64,000 bases of DNA, from NCBI GenBank assembly GCA_963662155.1, contig OY759268.1, positions 1,335,001 to 1,399,000 on the forward strand, read 5' to 3'. A program made the translations under genes and the position numbers. The stretch is from Lamellibrachia columna. Taxonomy: Eukaryota > Annelida > Polychaeta > Sabellida > Siboglinidae. The notes under the pieces are model-generated. The model did no database searches and had not been told where the DNA came from. It saw only the letters and a list, made by a program, of their open reading frames with translations. This document shows, in pieces, positions 1 through 11,600 of the stretch (positions are counted from its first letter, which is position 1; each line of letters begins with the position of its first letter).

Positions 1-180
1 ATTACATGTACCAGCTTCATAGTCGGTCAGCTTGTCTTGCTGTGGCTGCAGCCAATCTGTGGACTGGCTTGTCTGATTCAGTGAAGATGGCAAAGGCAGT
101 TATTATCACATCTCTGTATAGAGCCTGAGAGCAACTTCAATTGATCAGGTGCTATATAAATACTTTTATTATTATTTATT
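1..180 (+). mobile_element. 3' end of a LINE (RT C-terminus and tail)
   Basis: A frame at about 20-127 reads like the C-terminal end of LINE reverse transcriptases (AVAAANLW, then SDSVK) and ends in a stop near 127. A tail follows containing GTGCTATATAAATAC and TTATTATTATT, a common LINE/SINE 3' end. The element is cut by the window edge, so its clade cannot be set. Confidence 0.6.
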
Positions 181-1204
181 CATATGTGCAAACATATAAA
201 GAATATATGCATCAACATTAGTCTAAATTTTGAAATGTTAAATTACTATCTAATATCGCCAGATTTTGCTACAGATTACTAGACCTGTCACTACAGAAAG
301 CCGTTCAGATTGAAACCAGTATTTTTATTCAGTCAAACCGGTATTCCATACGGTATGTTACATCTTCAGTTGACATTAAATTTACTTGAAGCTTCCAAAA
401 CTTTGATACATCATGGCATGCAGTAGTGTGCTACTTCCGTGCTGAGTGCACATCATATAAGTTGATTAATGACCACAGTGTGGCGCCACTGTTATGTCCA
501 CACGACTGCGTGCAGAACGTATGTTCTCATGTCAGGTTTAGGGCGAAAATAATTATGAATGAGCTTAAATTATGGTAGCCATTAAGGTATCGTAATCTTA
601 GCATAGTCTTTCATTAGTATGTTTTAGATGCACAAAAAAACGTATACTGTACTGTATAAAATATACCGTATGTACCACATACAGCCATATGGTACACTAA
701 TCTTTTATTTCATATTTTTAATGATAATTATTACCAAAAGTTATGATGCTTTAACGGAGCACATTTAAATTACTCCAAATTGTGCGCACTGCAGAGTATT
801 CGCAACATGCAGAGTTAACACAGGCTTGGCTCAAAGTAAGTGTGTGGTAATCCAAGTTTCTCCTTAAAATCTACCCCTGAATATAATACTGTTGACTGCT
901 GTATGCCTGTATCGTGTATGATATAGTTGGGATTATGACTCCCCAAAATCATGAATTGCCTGAACTTATATTTTGTCTGGACACTGAAGAATCATCACAT
1001 TCAAGTAACGCCGCGTTTGTCATTCATTGTCCTCGGCATGGGCCTGGCACATGCGCCCCATTCATGATTATATCATCGTTAATTTGCATAAATCATAGTT
1101 TCATAAATGAGCTTAGACAAATTCATATAATGTAGCGATAGATAATTCCATAAATTTTCTGAATGCAATTAACCAAACTTAATGCAGAAGTATATTATAC
1201 TTAC
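181..1204. other. intron of the SELENOT gene, no further exon seen
   Basis: AT-rich sequence downstream, in the minus sense, of the SELENOT exon 1 donor. I looked for the next exon, which should carry the in-frame UGA selenocysteine codon followed by GY, and did not find it. It probably lies beyond the left edge. The short open frame at 914-1135 on the plus strand has no recognisable domain. Confidence 0.5.
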
Positions 1205-1371
1205 CAAAACATAAATTTGATTGTTGGCCCCGCAAAAGCAGCCATTTTTGGCTCGGGAATATTTTTAGGCGATTTTGGCTGAGCGTCGGCTACTCCAGTC
1301 AAATCCCGCCACGTTATCAACACAAATACTATTAAAAGGGCCAAAATACCAAATTGGCCGAGTTCAGCCAT
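1205..1371 (-). CDS. SELENOT: selenoprotein T, first coding exon (partial gene)
   Basis: SELENOT is an ER-membrane thioredoxin-fold oxidoreductase with a CxxU redox centre. The exon encodes 55 residues plus two bases of the next codon. It opens with Met-Ala-Glu at 1371, followed by a hydrophobic stretch (residues about 7-20) fitting the family's N-terminal signal or membrane segment. It ends in AGPTIKFMF, which matches the segment just before the CxxU motif. The last two bases are TG, followed by the donor GTAAGT (1204-1199), so the split codon is compatible with the conserved Cys. The Sec codon itself must be in the next exon, outside the window. An upstream in-frame ATG at 1458 would add 29 residues, but the 1371 start fits the usual length better. 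The identification rests on the GPTIKFMF block, the N-terminal hydrophobicity and the splice position. Confidence 0.8.
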
Positions 1372-1697
1372 TGATATAAAGTTTGGTACTTTGCAGATTT
1401 TACTCTCAGTGACAATTACATGATTAGAAACGGACGACGAAAACACCAAGACAATCACGCCTCCTCCGTCGGTTGTTCTGAAGTTGTCCCGTCTATGCCT
1501 CGCAGAGCCGCAACTGGATTAGTCGTGCAGCGCCACCAGAGGCCGCCACCTGTACGTTTCAAATGACGTCGGTCGGGGGAGCATCTATCGTGTTGATTTT
1601 ATCGAACACAAAATTATAACCAATTCGTCATTTTGCAAAAAAATGTAGCATTAAGCCCTACTAGAACCAATTTGTAGTTTTATGAACAATTAATGTG
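1372..1697 (-). promoter_or_regulatory. probable SELENOT 5' UTR and promoter region
   Basis: This stretch upstream of the SELENOT start is richer in CpG (about 1430-1610) than the flanking AT-rich DNA. It holds a TGACGTC element at 1564-1570 (CRE-like) and a GCGCCACCAGAGGCCGCC stretch near 1530 that loosely resembles a CTCF core. No TATA box is evident. The promoter role is inferred from position and composition. Confidence 0.4.
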
Positions 1698-1753
1698 CCT
1701 GACTCGGTAGTATCACTGGTTTCAACAGGTAAGTCAATGACAATGTTGCACAG
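1698..1753 (+). repeat. isolated single copy of the 58-bp array unit
   Basis: One diverged unit of the array at 5656-13262 stands alone 4 kb to its left, with a short internal insertion (GACAAT) relative to the array consensus. On the plus strand it contains CAACAG followed by GTAAGT, a perfect 5' splice-site consensus; array units have GTGAGT here. It may be the ancestral seed or a stray copy. Confidence 0.75.
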
Positions 1754-2229
1754 AAGAAGATTTGTGTTTATTTGACCAATGTAACATTTCAAAAGATACA
1801 CACATACATTCATGTTAACAAAACAATAATACCTAGTATAAGTTTGTAATTTTACTATGAACGTGGTGTGTATTAAGATGTATAAGGTAATGGCTATAGG
1901 GTGAGGAGACTCCTCTAAGACTAACTAGTCGCTATCGAGGAGCCACCTATAAATTGGAACATTTATAATTTAGTAAATTAAATTAGTTGGCCTAACAAGT
2001 TATAATTTTTATAAAGAGAAAAAATAAATAAAATTAATAGAGTTCGTCCAACAAGTACAAATAGAAGGAAAACGAAATGTCATGCACGTATGCGTGCGTG
2101 CATGTATGCCTTTAAAGTGTGTACTCTCTTTGTGAAGTTGTGAATATGTGCGTTCGTTGAGTGCGTGCGTGCGTGTGTTTAGTGCATGTTTTGTCATTAT
2201 TGGTTCTGCCTACATGTGTAACAATTTGC
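1754..2229. other. intergenic; TG/CG microsatellite at about 2080-2185
   Basis: AT-rich spacer with a degenerate CGTG/CATG-type simple repeat at 2080-2185. No gene seen. Confidence 0.5.
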
Positions 2230-5200
2230 TATATTACACGAGGTTTGTTAGTTTTGTATGTATTGATGTTTGGTGTAGTTCGCAAACCCACTTAGACTAT
2301 GTGTGATGATTTTTTCTATTACCAGGGCTGGTGTATTGTTTAAAGTATTAGGTAGATTGTGTCTCAGACATCGCTTAGCAAATTCATGTTGTGTTCTAAA
2401 TGTATGTAATTCATGTTGTCTTCGTGTGTTGTGGGTGTGGATGTTTGCATTTGGTGTCAACTGCCAATTTTGCAGGTACGGTGGTAATAGGTTGTGCATA
2501 AATTTATAATAGAACTTGAGTTCTTGTAATCTTAGTAAATCTGTGATTTTTAATAAATTTAATCTTTTGAAAAGCGGATCCATGTGCGAGTTGTATCTAC
2601 TCGTTGTTAATATTCTAAAGCCTTCTTTTGTACTTTGTATATTCTTTCACGTTGAGAGCCCCATGCCATGATGCAATAGTTCATATGTGGTAGGACTAGT
2701 GTTTTTTTAATTTTGGGGTAATATATGTTTAAGCTTATTTAACACTCCAATTGTTGTGGAACACTTATTTGAAGTGATTTCAAAATGTTTCCTCCATTTT
2801 AAATTTGGGTCCAGAGTTAGACCTAGGAAGTTGAATTCATTAACTTTTGTAATGTTTGTGTTACCGATTTGGAGCGTAGGTGCATTTACTTGTTTATTTG
2901 GCCTGTGGAAAAGCATATTTAACAAGATTTAACAAGATTTGCCATCCAAGCCAAAGGCCCAGATGGCAAGTGGACAAGGAAGCCATTGGCTTATCGAGAG
3001 TCCAACAATGTTCACCTACTTATAACCCGCCCTCCTGATATATGTGTCAACCTTGTTTTTAAACATATTCACGCTGCTAGCAGTTACACAATCTGTAGAC
3101 AATTTGTTCCATTCATTTATTGTCCTCTGTGAGAACGAGTGCTTCCTGATGTCCAATCTACATTGATCCTTTACTAATTTTACCTCATGTCCTCTAGTTC
3201 TGCTATCCTTCTTGAGTGAGAAAAACATATTTCTATCAATAATTTCATACCCATTCAATATCTTAAAAACTTCAATCTGATCTCCTCTTAACCTCCTTGT
3301 CTCTAGAGTTGTTAAACCACATTCTTTCAGGCGTTCTTCATAACTAAGGTCTCTCAGTTCTGGAATCATTTTAGTTGCTCTCCTTTGTATGCGTTCAAGC
3401 GTATCTATATCCTTCTTACGATATGGTCTCCATGCTTGTATACAGTATTCTAAATGAGGTCTAACTATTGCTTTATAAAGAGGTATAATTAACTTTTTTC
3501 CCTTGTATGTTATGTTTCTTCTAATCAATCCAAGAATTTGATTACCCTTTGAAGCTGCAATACCACACTGCTCTGAAACTTTCATATCAGCGCTTATTGT
3601 AACTCCTAAGTCCTTTTCTTTTACAGTAGTACCCAGAACAGTATCTCCCATTTTATAGTTTACATTCAAGTTCCCATGTCCTGTATGTAGGCATTTACAT
3701 TTCCCAAAATTGAACAGCATCTGCCATTTCTCAGACCATTTCACTAATCTGTCTAGATCGTTTTGTAAATGTTGTTTATCACCATCAGTATTAACCTTTC
3801 TAAACAGTTTTGTGTCATCCGCAAATTTCAGTACGTTACTTGTTATACTGTCGTCCAAGTCATTGATATAAATTAAGAATAATATAGGTCCTAGTACTGA
3901 CCCTTGAGGTACCCCACTCAAAACCGATTTCCAATTTGAAACTTCTCCATCTACTACAACTCGTTGTCTTCTGTCAGTCAGCCATTGTTCTATCCAGTCA
4001 GTTATGCTATCCCCGATACCATGGGCTTTTAATTTAAGTAGCAATCTTTGATGTGGCACTTTGTCAAAAGCTTTCTGAAAATCTAAGTAGATAATATCTA
4101 CTGGCGATCCCACGTCTATCCACTTAGTGATTTCTTCCAAAAAACATAACATATTTGTTAAGCATGACCTTGCTTTAAGGAATATATCTAGATTTGTTTA
4201 TGTTTAGTGACAGTTTGTTAATTTCAAGCCATTCGTTTATTTTACCAAGTTCGTCATTAATTAGGGAACCAGCATCAATGTTCTCCGTGTTTTTTTATTA
4301 TTTTAATAAAATTATTTAGCGTACTTGAAAGGGTAGTGTCGTCAGCATAAGTTATAAAATTAAACATTTCACCAGACTGTGAAATATCATTTATGTAGAT
4401 TATAAACAATAGCGGCCCAAGAATAGACCCCTGTGGGACACCAGTGCTTATATTCAATGTTTTAGATTTAATATCGCCCAATTCTATATATTGTTTTCTA
4501 TTTGTTAGGTAGCTGTTGAGTAGTTTCAGTGTGTGGCCCTCCAACCCATAGTATTTTAGTTTGTCCAGTAATATTTTATGATTAATGGAATCAAAAGCCT
4601 TTGATAGATCGAGAAAGATGTTTATAGGTATTTTATTGTTGTCCATTTGAGTAGTGATTCTATCTACCAACTCTAAGGTGGCATATTCTGTTGAGTGACC
4701 AGGTCGAAAACCATATTGATTTTCTGCAAACAATTTAGAATCTTCGAAATATTCATACAGTTGACTACTAATTTTTCTATAACTTTTGATATGGTTGGCA
4801 AAATAGAGATTGGCCTGTAATTAGTTAATAAGGCTGGGTCTTCTTTCTTAAAAATGGGAATGACTTTGGCGAGCTTTAGTTTTTCAGGGAAAACACCAGT
4901 GTGTATGATTTGATTTGTTATTAGCGCTAAGGATTTGACGAGTGATGGCGCAATGTTTTAATAAATTTGTAGATATACCATCTGAACCACAGCTCTCTTT
5001 CTTCGGGAGATTGTTTATAGTTCTCTTGATAGTTTCTTCATCAATTTCTTTAAATTTGAAATTTGTGTTTTGTGCATTCTTGAGATAGTATCTGTGGTTT
5101 TTCTCGCCTGAATAATGTATACTTTTAGCGAGATTTGAACCAATACTAGTAAAGCAAGTATTAAATATATTTGCTATTTCTAATTTGTTAGTTATTTCAG

Positions 5201-5655
5201 TATTATTCTCCTTAATTATCATGGGAGATAATTCTTTTAATTTCTTCCTAGAAAAAATTTCATTGATGGTTTTCCATGTATTTCTGATATCGTTTTAAAT
5301 TTGGTGAATGTTGTTTCGAAGTAAATGTTTTTAGCTGCTTGGATGCTGCTCTTTAATATGGTATTGTATGTTTTTAAGTTTGTGTTTAGGGTATTGTATT
5401 CTTGTGTGCCGGGTCTTGTCTTTTTCAATTTTGAATATAATTTATCTCTGTATCTTATTGATTTAAGCAATTACTGTGTTATCCATTTTGACTTCTTTAT
5501 ATTTTTAAAATTTGACTAATTTACAGGGCATGTTTTTCTTTAGCAATTAAAATAGCATCGTGTATTATGTCATAGTTCATATTTGTATCAGCTGACCTGC
5601 TTTTATCTAGTTTGTTGTATATTTCCGATGCAATGATTTCATTCTTTACTTGGGT
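2230..5655 (-). mobile_element. L2/CR1-group non-LTR retrotransposon (LINE-A), 5'-truncated, split by a CR1 insertion
   Basis: Minus-strand LINE in two pieces: 5' part 4185-5655 and 3' part 2230-2933. The 5' part has RT motifs in order: FRPGHST, DLSKAFDS (first catalytic Asp), GVPQGSILGP and YADD (catalytic Asp pair), at 4275-4733. A pre-RT segment with several frame breaks lies at 4884-5650. After the break, the 3' part (2707-2925, then 2248-2583) carries the thumb/C-terminal region (LGLTLDPNLKW). The reading frame before the break (...INKSRY) resumes as KYAF after the break, which is what an insertion predicts. No endonuclease domain is present, so the copy is 5'-truncated. It is pseudogenised by frameshifts. 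The left end of the 58/61-bp array abuts its truncated 5' end. Confidence 0.8.
2934..4184 (-). mobile_element. 5'-truncated CR1-like LINE copy B1 inserted in LINE-A
   Basis: A 378-residue open frame at 3016-4152 gives the RT and C-terminal region: DFQKAFDKVPH, GVPQGSVLGPILF, FADDTKL, then YCIQAWRPYRKKD. The 3' UTR (2934-3015) ends in tandem AAATCTTGTT units, as expected of a LINE tail. The frame is intact, and its predicted protein differs at only about 8 residues from copy B3 at 50309-51707, so both are recent members of one subfamily. It lacks the endonuclease and ORF1 by 5' truncation and cannot move by itself. Confidence 0.85.
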
Positions 5656-8600
5656 ATGTTGTGTCCTGACTCAGTAGTATCACTGGTTTCAACAGGTGAG
5701 TCAATGTTGTACAGGTATGCTGTGTCCTGACTCAGTAGTGTCACTGGTTTCAACAGGTGAGTCAATGTTGCACAGGTATGTGTCTTGACTCAGTAGTATC
5801 ACTGGTTTCAACAGGTGAGTCAATGTTGCACAGGTATGTTGTGTCCTGACTCAGTAGTGTCACTGGTTTCAACAGGTGAGTCAATGTTGCACAGGTATGT
5901 GTCTTGACTCAGTAGTGTTACTGGTTTCAACAGGTGAGTCAATGTTGCACAGGTATGTGTTTTGACTCAGTAGTATCACTGGTTTCAACAGGTGAGTCAA
6001 TGTTGTACAGGTATGTGTTTTGACTCAGTAGTGTCACTGGTTTCAACAGGTGAGTCAATGTTGCACAGGTATGTGTCTTGACTCAGTAGTCACTGGTTTC
6101 AACAGGTGAGTCAATGTTGTACAGGTATGCGTTTTGACTCAGTAGTGTCACTGGTTTCAACAGGCGAGTCAATGTTGCACAGGTATGTGTCTTGACTCAG
6201 TAATGTCACTGGTTTCAACAGGTGAGTCAATGTTGCACAGGTATGTGTTTTGACTCAGTAGTATCACTGGTTTCAACAGGTGAGTAAATGTTGTACAGGT
6301 ATGTTGTGTCCTGACTCAGTAGTGTCACTGGTTTCAACAGGTGAGTCAATGTTGCACAGGTATGTGTCTTGACTCAGTAGTATCACTGGTTTCAACAGGT
6401 GAGTCAATGTTGCACAGGTATGTTGTGTCCTGACTCAGTAGTGTCACTGGTTTCAACAGGTGAGTCAATGTTGCACAGGTATGCTGTGTCCTGACTCAGT
6501 AGTGTCACTGGTTTCAACAGGTGAGTCAATGTTGCACAGGTATGTTGTGTCCTGACTCAGTAGTGTCACTGGTTTCAACAGGTGAGTCAATGTTGCACAG
6601 GTATGTGTTTTGACTCAGTAGTGTCACTGGTTTCAACAGGCGAGTCAATGTTGCACAGGTATGCTGTGTCCTGACTCAGTAGTGTCACTGGTTTCAACAG
6701 GTGAGTCAATGTTGTACAGGTATGTGTTTTGACTCAGTAGTGTCACTGGTTTCAACAGGTGAGTCAATGTTGCACAGGTATGTGTCTTGACTCAGTAGTG
6801 TTACTGGTTTCAACAGGTGAGTCAATGTTGCACAGGTATGTGTTTTGACTCAGTAGTATCACTGGTTTCAACAGGTGAGTCAATGTTGTACAGGTATGTG
6901 TTTTGACTCAGTAGTGTCACTGGTTTCAACAGGTGAGTCAATGTTGCACAGGTTTGTGTCTTGACTCAGTAGTCACTGGTTTCAACAGGTGAGTCAATGT
7001 TGTACAGGTATGCGTTTTGACTCAGTAGTGTCACTGGTTTCAACAGGCGAGTCAATGTTGCACAGGTATGTGTCTTGACTCAGTAGTGTCACTGGTTTCA
7101 ACAGGTGAGTCAATGTTGCACAGGTATGTGTTTTAACTCAGTAGTATCACTGGTTTCAACAGGCGAGTCAATGTTGCACAGGTATGTGTTTTGACTCAGT
7201 AGTTTCACTGGTTTCAACAGGTGAGTCAATGTTGTACAGGTATGTGTTTTGACTCAGTAGTATCACTGGTTTCAACAGGTGAGTCAATGTTGCACAGGTA
7301 TTTTGTGTCCTGACTCAGTAGTGTCACTGGTTTCAACAGGTGAGTCAATGTTGTACAGGTATGTGTCTTGACTCAGTAGTGTTACTTGTTTCAACAGGCG
7401 AGTCAATGTTGCACAGGTATACTGTGTCCTGACTCAGTAGTGTCACTGGTTTCAACAGGTGAGTCAATGTTGCACAGGTATGCTGTGTCCTGACTCAGTA
7501 GTGTCACTGGTTTCAACAGGTGAGTCAATGTTGCACAGGTATGTGTTTTGACTCAGTAGTGTCACTGGTTTCAACAGGTGAGTCAATGTTGTACAGGTAT
7601 GTGTCTTGATTCAGTAGTGTCACTGGTTTCAACAGGCGAGTCAATGTTGCACAGGTATACTGTGTCCTGACTCAGTAGTGTCACTGGTTTCAACAGGTGA
7701 GTCAATGTTGCACAGGTATGCTGTGTCCTGACTCAGTAGTGTCACTGGTTTCAACAGGTGAGTCAATGTTGCACAGGTATGTGTTTTGACTCAGTAGTGT
7801 CACTGGTTTCAACAGGTGAGTCTATGTTGTACAGGTATGTGTTTTGACTCAGTAGTGTCAATGGTTTCAACAGGTGAGTCAATGTTGTACAGGTATGTGT
7901 CTTGACTCAGTAGTATCACTGGTTTCAACAGGTGAGTCAATGTTGCACAGGTATGTTGTGTCCTGACTCAGTAGTGTCACTGGTTTCAACAGGTGAGTCA
8001 ATGTTGTACAGGTATGTGTCTTGACTCAGTAGTGTCACTGGTTTCAACAGGCGAGTCAATGTTGCACAGGTATGCTGTGTCCTGACTCAGTAGTGTCACT
8101 GGTTTCAACAGGTGAGTCAATGTTGCACAGGTGTGTTTTGACTCAGTAGTGTCACTGGTTTCAACAGGTGAGTCAATGTTGCACAGGTATGTGTCTTGAC
8201 TCAGTAGTGTCACTGGTTTCAACAGGTGAGTCAATGTTGCACAGGTATGTTGTGTCCTGACTCAGTAGTGTCACTGGTTTCAACAGGTGAGTCAATGTTG
8301 CACAGGTATGTGTCTTGACTCAGTAGTGTCACTGGTTTCAACAGGTGAGTCAATGTTGCACAGGTATGTTGTGTCCTGACCCAGTAGTGTCACTGGTTTC
8401 AACAGGTGAGTCAATGTTGCACAGGTATGTGTCTTGACTCAGTAGTGTCACTGGTTTCAACAGGTGAGTCAATGTTGCACAGGTATGTGTCTTGACTCAG
8501 TAGTGTCACTGGTTTCAACAGGTGAGTCAATGTTGCACAGGTATGTGTCTTGACTCAGTAGTGTCACTGGTTTCAACAGGTGAGTCAATGTTGCACAGGT

Positions 8601-11600
8601 ATGTGTCTTGACTCAGTAGTGTCACTGGTTTCAACAGGTGAGTCAATGTTGCACAGGTATGTGTCTTGACTCAGTAGTATCACTGGTTTCAACAGGTGAG
8701 TCAATGTTGCACAGGTATGTTGTGTCCTGACTCAGTAGTGTCACTGGTTTCAACAGGTGAGTCAATGTTGCACAGGTATGCTGTGTCCTGACTCAGTAGT
8801 GTCACTGGTTTCAACAGGTGAGTCAATGTTGCACAGGTATGTTGTGTCCTGACTCAGTAGTGTCACTGGTTTCAACAGGTGAGTCAATGTTGCACAGGTA
8901 TGTGTTTTGACTCAGTAGTGTCACTGGTTTCAACAGGCAAGTCAATGTTGCACAGGTATGCTGTGTCCTGACTCAGTAGTGTCACTGGTTTCAACAGGTG
9001 AGTCAATGTTGTACAGGTATGTGTTTTGACTCAGTAGTGTCACTGGTTTCAACAGGTGAGTCAATGTTGCACAGGTATGTCTTGACTCAGTAGTGTTACT
9101 GGTTTCAACAGGTGAGTCAATGTTGCACAGGTATGTGTTTTGACTCAGTAGTATCACTGGTTTCAACAGGTGAGTCAATGTTGTACAGGTATGTGTTTTG
9201 ACTCAGTAGTGTCACTGGTTTCAACAGGTGAGTCAATGTTGCACAGGTATGTGTCTTGACTCAGTAGTCACTGGTTTCAACAGGTGAGTCAATGTTGTAC
9301 AGGTATGCGTTTTGACTCAGTAGTGTCACTGGTTTCAACAGGCGAGTCAATGTTGCACAGGTATGTGTCTTGACTCAGTAGTGTCACTGGTTTCAACAGG
9401 TGAGTCAATGTTGCACAGGTATGTGTTTTGACTCAGTAGTATCACTGGTTTCAACAGGTGAGTCAATGTTGCACAGGTATGTGTTTTGACTCAGTAGTGT
9501 CACTGGTTTCAACAGGTGAGTCAATGTTGTACAGGTATGTGTTTTGACTCAGTAGTATCACTGGTTTCAACAGGTGAGTCAATGTTGCACAGGTATTTTG
9601 TGTCCTGACTCAGTAGTGTCACTGGTTTCAACAGGTGAGTCAATGTTGTACAGGTATGTGTCTTGACTCAGTAGTGTCACTGGTTTCAACAGGCGAGTCA
9701 ATGTTGCACAGGTATACTGTGTCCTGACTCAGTAGTGTCACTGGTTTCAACAGGTGAGTCAATGTTGCACAGGTATGCTGTGTCCTGACTCAGTAGTGTC
9801 ACTGGTTTCAACAGGTGAGTCAATGTTGCACAGGTATGTGTTTTGACTCAGTAGTGTCACTGGTTTCAACAGGTGAGTCAATGTTGTACAGGTATGTGTC
9901 TTGACTCAGTAGTGTCACTGGTTTCAACAGGCGAGTCAATGTTGCACAGGTATACTGTGTCCTGACTCAGTAGTGTCACTGGTTTCAACAGGTGAGTCAA
10001 TGTTGCACAGGTATGCTGTGTCCTGACTCAGTAGTGTCACTGGTTTCAACAGGTGAGTCAATGTTGCACAGGTATATGTTTTGACTCAGTAGTGTCACTG
10101 GTTTCAACAGGTGAGTCTATGTTGTACAGGTATGTGTTTTGACTCAGTAGTGTCACTGGTTTCAACAGGTGAGTCAATGTTGTACAGGTATGTGTCTTGA
10201 CTCAGTAGTATCACTGGTTTCAACAGGTGAGTCAATGTTGCACAGGTATGTTGTGTCCTGACTCAGTAGTGTCACTGGTTTCAACAGGTGAGTCAATGTT
10301 GTACAGGTATGTGTCTTGACTCAGTAGTGTCACTGGTTTCAACAGGCGAGTCAATGTTGCACAGGTATGCTGTGTCCTGACTCAGTAGTGTCACTGGTTT
10401 CAACAGGTGAGTCAATGTTGCACAGGTATGTGTTTTGACTCAGTAGTGTCACTGGTTTCAACAGGTGAGTCAATGTTGCACAGGTATGTGTCTTGACTCA
10501 GTAGTGTCACTGGTTTCAACAGGTGAGTCAATGTTGCACAGGTATGTTGTGTCCTGACTCAGTAGTGTCACTGGTTTCAACAGGTGAGTCAATGTTGCAC
10601 AGGTATGTGTCTTGACTCAGTAGTGTCACTGGTTTCAACAGGTGAGTCAATGTTGCACAGGTATGTTGTGTCCTGACCCAGTAGTGTCACTGGTTTCAAC
10701 AGGTGAGTCAATGTTGCACAGGTATGTGTCTTGACTCAGTAGTGTCACTGGTTTCAACAGGTGAGTCAATGTTGCACAGGTATGTGTCTTGACTCAGTAG
10801 TGTCACTGGTTTCAACAGGTGAGTCAATGTTGCACAGGTATGTGTCTTGACTCAGTAGTGTCACTGGTTTCAACAGGTGAGTCAATGTTGCACAGGTATG
10901 TGTCTTGACTCAGTAGTGTCACTGGTTTCAACAGGTGAGTCAATGTTGCACAGGTATGTGTCTTGACTCAGTAGTGTCACTGGTTTCAACAGGTGAGTCA
11001 ATGTTGCACAGGTATGTTGTGTCCTGACCCAGTAGTGTCACTGGTTTCAACAGGTGAGTCAATGTTGCACAGGTATGTGTCTTGACTCAGTAGTGTCACT
11101 GGTTTCAACAGGTGAGTCAATGTTGCACAGGTATGTGTCTTGACTCAGTAGTGTCACTGGTTTCAACAGGTGAGTCAATGTTGCACAGGTATGTTGTGTC
11201 CTGACCCAGTAGTGTCACTGGTTTCAACAGGTGAGTCAATGTTGCACAGGTATGTGTCTTGACTCAGTAGTGTCACTGGTTTCAACAGGTGAGTCAATGT
11301 TGCACAGGTATGTTGTGTCCTGACCCAGTAGTGTCACTGGTTTCAACAGGTGAGTCAATGTTGCACAGGTATGTGTCTTGACTCAGTAGTGTCACTGGTT
11401 TCAACAGGTGAGTCAATGTTGCACAGGTATGTGTCTTGACTCAGTAGTGTCACTGGTTTCAACAGGTGAGTCAATGTTGCACAGGTATGTTGTGTCCTGA
11501 CCCAGTAGTGTCACTGGTTTCAACAGGTGAGTCAATGTTGCACAGGTATGTGTCTTGACTCAGTAGTGTCACTGGTTTCAACAGGTGAGTCAATGTTGCA

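Noticed and set aside
914..1135. 73-residue plus-strand frame
   Set aside because: No homology, no splice or start context, in an AT-rich intron.
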